This document shows positions 6,507-9,532 of a stretch of DNA of 9,532 bases, piece after piece. Location of the stretch: positions 1 to 9,532 of the forward strand of contig CACZSE010000319.1 of the NCBI GenBank assembly GCA_902783735.1, read 5' to 3'. This DNA comes from an uncultured Lachnospiraceae bacterium (GTDB taxonomy: Bacteria > Bacillota > Clostridia > Lachnospirales > Lachnospiraceae). The notes beneath the pieces are model-generated. The model worked only from the letters and a program-made list of their open reading frames with translations, was not told the DNA's origin and did not search any database. A program made the position numbers and the translations under genes. The first letter of the stretch is position 1, and the number at the start of each line of letters is the position of its first letter.

Positions 6507-6695
6507 GTGGAATTGCCAAAGCACCTGACAGATGAGCCGGCAGAATATATGGACGATATGATGCCATGGTCGCAGCAGTATCTGGAATACGAACCCAGGG
6601 AAAGGGAACGGCTGATCAAGTATATGTTACCGCCACCGGGAAATGAAAAACCGGACATCAAAAAACTGCGAAAAGCCAATCGGGGTGTGGCATAA
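6507..6695 (+). CDS. Small charged protein, probable IS-associated ORF
   Basis: A 62-residue frame starts at GTG 6507, with GAGAGAG about nine bases upstream, and runs to TAA 6693-6695. It begins MELPKHLTDEPAEYMDDM and is rich in Glu, Pro, Lys and Arg, with no membrane segment. I do not recognise it. Same strand, same GC-richer composition and a 40-base gap link it to the transposase-like fragment upstream, so it may be the next ORF or a fragment of the same element. The open frame continues upstream of the GTG, which also fits a piece of a longer protein. Confidence 0.35.
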   Translation: MELPKHLTDEPAEYMDDMMPWSQQYLEYEPRERERLIKYMLPPPGNEKPDIKKLRKANRGVA

Positions 6696-6696
6696 A

Positions 6697-6772
6697 GCCG
6701 TATTATCCACGGCCTGATTCTAACGTGCGTAACGAAAAGTACGCAAAATACCAAAAGTGTTAACCTTTTTGG
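6697..6772. repeat. Cluster of three short dyads after the IS-like ORFs
   Basis: Three inverted repeats follow the 6695 stop codon. GCCGT (6697-6701) pairs with ACGGC (6709-6713). TGCGTA (6726-6731) pairs with TACGCA (6740-6745). The third is an imperfect 22-bp dyad centred on GTTAAC (6751-6772, CCAAAA...TTTTGG-like arms). They may be the terminator and right end of the decayed element. No matching left end was found. Confidence 0.35.
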
Positions 6773-6796
6773 AATTTTATGTACTCTGCACCATCA

Positions 6797-6859
6797 TTAT
6801 AGCAAAAGTTTAGCATCGGAAACAGGCACGATTATTTGACGCTTACTTTGTAAACTCAT
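6797..6859 (-). CDS. Possible 20-aa ORF or truncated third gene downstream of the defence pair
   Basis: ATG 6859 has GGAGG eight bases upstream and encodes MSLQSKRQIIVPVSDAKLLL before a TAA at 6797-6799. It lies 113 bases past the stop of the TOPRIM-like gene on the same strand. The good ribosome binding site argues for use as a start codon. The abrupt end next to the IS-like patch suggests a gene cut short, or a tiny peptide. The last codons overlap an extended -10-like TGCTATAAT on the same strand. Chance is a real possibility at this length. Confidence 0.3.
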   Translation of the reverse strand: MSLQSKRQIIVPVSDAKLLL

Positions 6860-6972
6860 AATTATATCCTCCGTTAGACATTAGGTTCAGCAAATTCTTT
6901 GCTACATAATAAGAATATTCAACTATCCTATTCTAACTAAATTGACATCTAATAACCAACCATGCGATTTTA

Positions 6973-7620
6973 TTAATTGGGAATATTATCAGATTCCAAC
7001 CACGAATTAATTCTCTGAATCCACCCACAATCATCCTGCTCTAATAATTCTATAAACCTTCCAAAATTACTACTTCCCAAAATAGCATCGTCAGAATCCA
7101 TGGATTTCACTCTCTGACGCATTTTAATATAATTCTCTGCCGTGATACGTTTCATTACTTCTTTTATTTGATCTGTTTTGGCTTTGTAATTCACTACTCC
7201 AGTATGCATTTCTATTAAAGGAGCATTTACCTTCTTTGCTGCTGTTCTAATGATTTCATCCGTCCAATGTCGAATTATTATCTGCATAGTACAGGGATTT
7301 CCAAATATCACAACTTCATCTGCAGCATTATCAACTCCGTGAAATTCATTAATCTTACGTTTAATATCTTCATATTGTTCGTATGGCTTCTTTTCCGTAT
7401 CACAAAAGACAAACACGACCTCGTATGATCCGTTCTGATAACGATCCTGGTATCTCGCTGGAATGTTTCCGTTACCTTCGGCATTGACCAGCGAGATATC
7501 ATATTGATCATTCCACACTTTCAATTCATTTAATCTATCTAGATACTCATATTCTTCGTTGCCCTCACAAATAATACAGATTTTATGTTTATCCAGAATC
7601 CTAGGGAGTTTATTCGTCAT
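6973..7620 (-). CDS. RloB/TOPRIM-like protein, putative nuclease of a two-gene defence module
   Basis: The 215-residue product begins with a strand-turn-acid motif IICEGNEEYEYLDRL (E19) and has VVFVFCDTEKKPY at about 69-80 (D74, E76). This is the spacing of a TOPRIM-like fold: a first glutamate after a hydrophobic strand, then an acidic pair. A segment GNPCTMQIIIRHW (about 107-119) sits where RloB-family proteins have an NPxxExW-type motif. Size fits RloB (about 200 residues) better than the larger AriB of PARIS. Here the usual DxD reads D-T-E. ATG 7620 overlaps the end of the ATPase gene by 11 bases, so the two are probably co-translated. By analogy with RloAB, PARIS and OLD-type pairs, it would be a nuclease-like effector held by the ATPase until infection is sensed. 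Function is inferred from motifs and context. Confidence 0.68.
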   Translation of the reverse strand: MTNKLPRILDKHKICIICEGNEEYEYLDRLNELKVWNDQYDISLVNAEGNGNIPARYQDRYQNGSYEVVFVFCDTEKKPYEQYEDIKRKINEFHGVDNAADEVVIFGNPCTMQIIIRHWTDEIIRTAAKKVNAPLIEMHTGVVNYKAKTDQIKEVMKRITAENYIKMRQRVKSMDSDDAILGSSNFGRFIELLEQDDCGWIQRINSWLESDNIPN

Positions 7621-8887
7621 CGGCCTCGTCTCCCTTCACATTTCCATTGATACTAAGCAATGAATTGATCAGTTCCGGATCAGGCAATGCGCCAAGAGCT
7701 CCTTTTCTATATTTCTCCATAATGTCTGTCGTATCTCTTACTCCTTGTTGCGCTGTAAAATCAGCAAGGGAATACACATAAACACCCTCTTCGTCTTTAT
7801 GAACAAACCATATCTGTTCCTTGCGGAACATTCTTTTGCAATCCATAAGGTTAATATCATGAACAGAAAATATCATCTGAGCGTCAGTATTCAGTTCATT
7901 ATTGAATAACGCAACAATCGCTCTTGTAAGCTTGAAGTGAATACTGCTATCCAGCTCATCTACGATCAGAATACGCCCCTGTTCGAGAGCTTCTATGACA
8001 TAACCGGCAATAGCCGATATTTTTTTTGTTCCTGTAGAATCAAATATCATACTAGGGACGGTAACACCCTTATAAGTTGAAACTAATCTGATTTGATCCA
8101 TAATTCTTTCAGGAAGATCAAGTACATGCTCTTCCGGTTTTTCATCACCCTCCCCTGCTTTGAACTTAATCTTATCCATATCCACATATTCGTAATCATC
8201 CAAATATAAATCTGCATTCTTTATGAACTTAACGATCTTTTGCTGCAACTGATTTTTATTTTTCATCAGCTCTATGGTATGCTCCATTGGAATATTGTTC
8301 ATATTTATAACGTCTATCTTTTCTGCAATTTCGACAAGAAGTTGCTTCATTTCACCAATGCGATCAAATTTTCTTGTATCAATCACATAACACAATAAGT
8401 TGCTTTTGGATACAACCGGAATCATAGAGAGTACGTCTTTATCAACACATTCATATATTTCATTAATACCATCTTTCTTTAACCAGCATACTTCTTTTTC
8501 ATTGTTGTATTGATCTTTTAATATCTCCGAAAACGACTCATATACATACTCTTCCTTTTCAGTATCGTACTTAAAGTCATATGAGAATTTCCTTCCAGAA
8601 AGCATAAATGTAATACCCAGTTCACATACACTATTCTCTGTAAAAATATTTGACATCAATCCATTTTTCTTATTTAACAGGGTCCTTTTTACTGCTCTGA
8701 TACATTTAATCAGACAGGTTTTTCCTGCGTTATTAGGTCCATAAATACCTACGGTTTTAAGCACATTAAAACTATTCTCAGTATGAACATTGGTTCCAAA
8801 TTTCTTATTACGCATATCCGCATTCATAGATAATGCAATCTCATTCTCAAATACATAACAATTCTTGGCTCTAATCTCTATGATCAT
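7610..8887 (-). CDS. AAA15/RloA-like ABC-ATPase of a two-gene defence module
   Basis: The 425-residue ATPase starts at ATG 8887, seven bases after GGAGG. The longer frame to 8926 would put its ATG inside the -10 box, so it is excluded. MIIEIRAKNCYVFEN is the usual first strand of OLD/AAA15 (COG1106) ATPases. Walker A is GPNNAGKT (50-57), a signature-like DSTGTKK lies near 283-289, Walker B is RILIVDELDSSIH (305-317), and the switch histidine is in FSVHD (H343), followed by EQIWFVHKDEEG. The insert between Walker A and the signature (about 60-280) includes a helical, partly coiled-coil part. Such ATPases pair with TOPRIM or RloB partners in phage-defence systems (RloAB, PARIS AriAB). It is the first gene of a two-gene operon with its own promoter, surrounded by mobile-element debris. 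A defence role is an inference. Confidence 0.85.
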   Translation of the reverse strand: MIIEIRAKNCYVFENEIALSMNADMRNKKFGTNVHTENSFNVLKTVGIYGPNNAGKTCLIKCIRAVKRTLLNKKNGLMSNIFTENSVCELGITFMLSGRKFSYDFKYDTEKEEYVYESFSEILKDQYNNEKEVCWLKKDGINEIYECVDKDVLSMIPVVSKSNLLCYVIDTRKFDRIGEMKQLLVEIAEKIDVINMNNIPMEHTIELMKNKNQLQQKIVKFIKNADLYLDDYEYVDMDKIKFKAGEGDEKPEEHVLDLPERIMDQIRLVSTYKGVTVPSMIFDSTGTKKISAIAGYVIEALEQGRILIVDELDSSIHFKLTRAIVALFNNELNTDAQMIFSVHDINLMDCKRMFRKEQIWFVHKDEEGVYVYSLADFTAQQGVRDTTDIMEKYRKGALGALPDPELINSLLSINGNVKGDEADDE

Positions 8888-8924
8888 GATATTTCCTCCG
8901 AAACAGTCTATTCCTCTTGAAGCC

Positions 8925-8952
8925 ATTATATCATAATATATTTTTTGTGCAA
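8925..8952 (-). promoter_or_regulatory. Promoter of the ATPase/TOPRIM operon, extended -10 type
   Basis: On the minus strand, TTGCAC (8947-8952) is 16 bases from TATAAT (8925-8930), which is preceded by TGA, giving an extended -10 TGATATAAT. Transcription should start near 8918, about 30 bases before ATG 8887. The AT-rich stretch upstream contains a 10-bp palindrome TTTCATGAAA (8958-8967) that could be an operator or part of an UP-like region. Confidence 0.68.
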
Positions 8953-8980
8953 TATATTTTCATGAAATATTTTATATTTA

Positions 8981-9201
8981 TTATGTTTGATCCTTGTTTG
9001 AGTAATCTGGTATAATCATTCGAATAGCAGCCAGCGTTTCCATCAACACCCTCTGCTCCAAATCTTCCAGATCATACCTGTTAGGTTTGGCATGAAACGA
9101 TAAGGCAATTGAACGCAAACACACGCGCACATAATTCCTGTAGTGAGCGATTACTATGGCCTGAGCTTCCGGTACGCCTGCACAGGCTTAACGGATGACA
9201 T
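8981..9201 (-). pseudogene. Small regulator-like ORF split by a -1 frameshift
   Basis: ATG 9201 opens MSSVKPVQAYRKLRP and stops at 9154-9156. One base back in frame from 9160, a 59-residue frame continues AIVIAHYRNYVRVCL...YDLEDLEQRVLMETLA...IPDYSNKDQT to a TAA at 8981-8983, with no ATG before its middle. Joined, they make about 73 helical residues that read naturally as a single protein. A missing G in CTCAGGCC would produce exactly this. The ATG overlaps the end of the sigma-like gene by 14 bases, as in small regulatory gene pairs of integrative elements. I do not recognise a named family; the pattern of an N-terminal helix and a DLEDLEQ motif suggests a small sigma- or regulator-like accessory protein. 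A programmed frameshift is possible, but the local bases are not a classical slippery site. Confidence 0.5.
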
Positions 9202-9478
9202 CTGCATCAGGGTATTTATATTGTTTTTCCACGGCGTCTCCTTTCCATTTGTTTTTTATAGTCTTAAGAGTCCTATTCTTGAGTGTATAAACAGTATGCG
9301 GCTTTACTCCGAGCATATCTGCAACCTCTCCAGGTTTCATACCCATAACAAAAACACAGCCGATTACTTCTTTCTGTCGTTTTGTCAGCTTTTCCAATGC
9401 ATATGCAAGATTATCATCATCCACGTAGACCGTGGCAACTATAAGATGTCTCTGATCGAATAGACTCCACCTTCCCAA
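9188..9478 (-). pseudogene. C-terminal half of a sigma-70-like factor (region 4 helix-turn-helix)
   Basis: The frame contains SLFDQRHLIVATVYVDDDN then LAYALEKLTKRQKEVIGC, the start of a region 4 with the usual LTKRQKEVI helix. The recognition helix-turn-helix follows in GMKPGEVADMLGVKPHTVY and TLKNRTLKTIKNKW. No ATG is available: only TTG 9478 near the edge, and the frame stays open to the window end with unconvincing residues (WYLHGIFSWLGRW). True sigma similarity seems to begin near 9469. The region 2 half is absent. Small sigma-like proteins of this type occur in clostridial integrative and conjugative elements and may control their transfer genes. Here the gene appears to be cut and joined to a transposase fragment. 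If a start lies beyond the window, it could be a complete short gene. Confidence 0.6.
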
Positions 9479-9531
9479 CCAAGAGAATATCCCATGCAGA
9501 TACCAGAATAAGCATCCACACAGGCGGTTAA
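9439..9531 (-). pseudogene. DDE (Mu/rve-type) transposase fragment running off the right edge
   Basis: In the frame from 9531, thirty residues, LTACVDAYSGICMGYSLGWE then GGVYSIRDIL, precede a TAG (9439-9441). The D-x-Y-S-x-x-x-x-G-Y pattern after LT is what the second strand of the rve/Mu transposase RNase H core looks like in Tn552/Tn7-type proteins. The catalytic residues after this strand are missing because the frame stops and the sigma-like sequence takes over in another frame. It is therefore a 3'-truncated transposase gene whose 5' part, if present, lies outside the window. The family call rests on a short stretch. Confidence 0.4.
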
Positions 9532-9532
9532 G

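Noticed and set aside
6283..6754. Two minus-strand frames of 94 and 88 codons opposite the IS-like ORFs
   Set aside because: The plus-strand frames show coherent helical, charged proteins; the minus frames are Ser/Arg/Cys-rich shadows.
6796..6824. Extended -10 TGCTATAAT on the minus strand pointing into the IS-like patch
   Set aside because: No usable -35 at 17 or 18 bases and no minus-strand gene downstream; not enough to call a promoter.
6836..6864. TTGACG-17-TAATTA on the plus strand
   Set aside because: The -10 is poor and no plus-strand gene follows; the region is antisense to the defence operon.
9143..9463. Plus-strand frame of 106 codons at the right edge
   Set aside because: It lies opposite clear sigma region 4 coding sequence and has a Phe/Cys/Ser-rich shadow composition.
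1..9532. CRISPR array, tRNA or rRNA genes, riboswitch
   Set aside because: No regularly spaced repeats, cloverleaf-like CCA-ending segments, conserved rRNA stretches or familiar riboswitch cores were seen on either strand.

Overview
The window looks like an accessory region of a low- to mid-GC Firmicute, most likely a gut or rumen Lachnospiraceae or close relative. The clues are AGGAGG-type ribosome binding sites, TATAAT promoters, a remnant of the PF09820 AAA-ATPase-like family, a Cys-rich lipoprotein of the kind common in clostridial gut bacteria, and remnants of mobile-element transposase and sigma genes. No tool was run: family names rest on motifs read by eye and on memory of the families.

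Left edge (1-1164). A terminator hairpin (17-50) and two more hairpins (62-86, 115-138) precede an internally deleted, frameshifted AAA-ATPase-like pseudogene on the minus strand (143-429). A small two-helix membrane protein (667-1029, plus) follows. It converges on a possible 35-residue single-helix peptide gene (1057-1164, minus). The 3' ends of these two genes carry an imperfect 23-bp direct repeat.

Centre (1213-5988, minus strand) holds the most interesting unit, a four-gene operon. In transcription order it encodes a Sec-exported 123-aa protein (5534-5905), a Cys-motif lipoprotein (4308-5519), a 12-helix permease that looks like two ABC-2-type halves fused (2156-4303), and an ABC ATPase (1263-2159). 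The operon has a clear promoter (TTGTGA-17-TATAAT), a 14-bp perfect palindrome just after the expected transcription start, tightly spaced or overlapping genes, and a strong terminator (1213-1258). The layout resembles lactococcin-972-type bacteriocin loci (Sec-secreted peptide plus a large membrane protein plus an ATPase), with an added lipoprotein. A bacteriocin/immunity or peptide-sensing role is an inference.

Middle right (6050-6972). A GC-richer plus-strand patch holds two ORFs that look like remains of an insertion sequence. Short dyads and a possible 20-residue minus-strand ORF follow.

Right (6973-8952, minus strand). A two-gene module encodes an AAA15/RloA-like ATPase (7610-8887) and an overlapping RloB/TOPRIM-like protein (6973-7620). 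It is driven by an extended -10 promoter (8925-8952). This architecture is shared with RloAB- and PARIS-type phage-defence pairs.

Right edge (8981-9531, minus strand). Three broken mobile-element genes are packed together: a fragment of a DDE (Mu/rve-type) transposase running off the edge, joined in another frame to the C-terminal half of a sigma-70-like factor, then a small regulator-like ORF split by a -1 frameshift. The two intact modules therefore sit among debris of transposons or integrative elements, as expected of an accessory or defence island.
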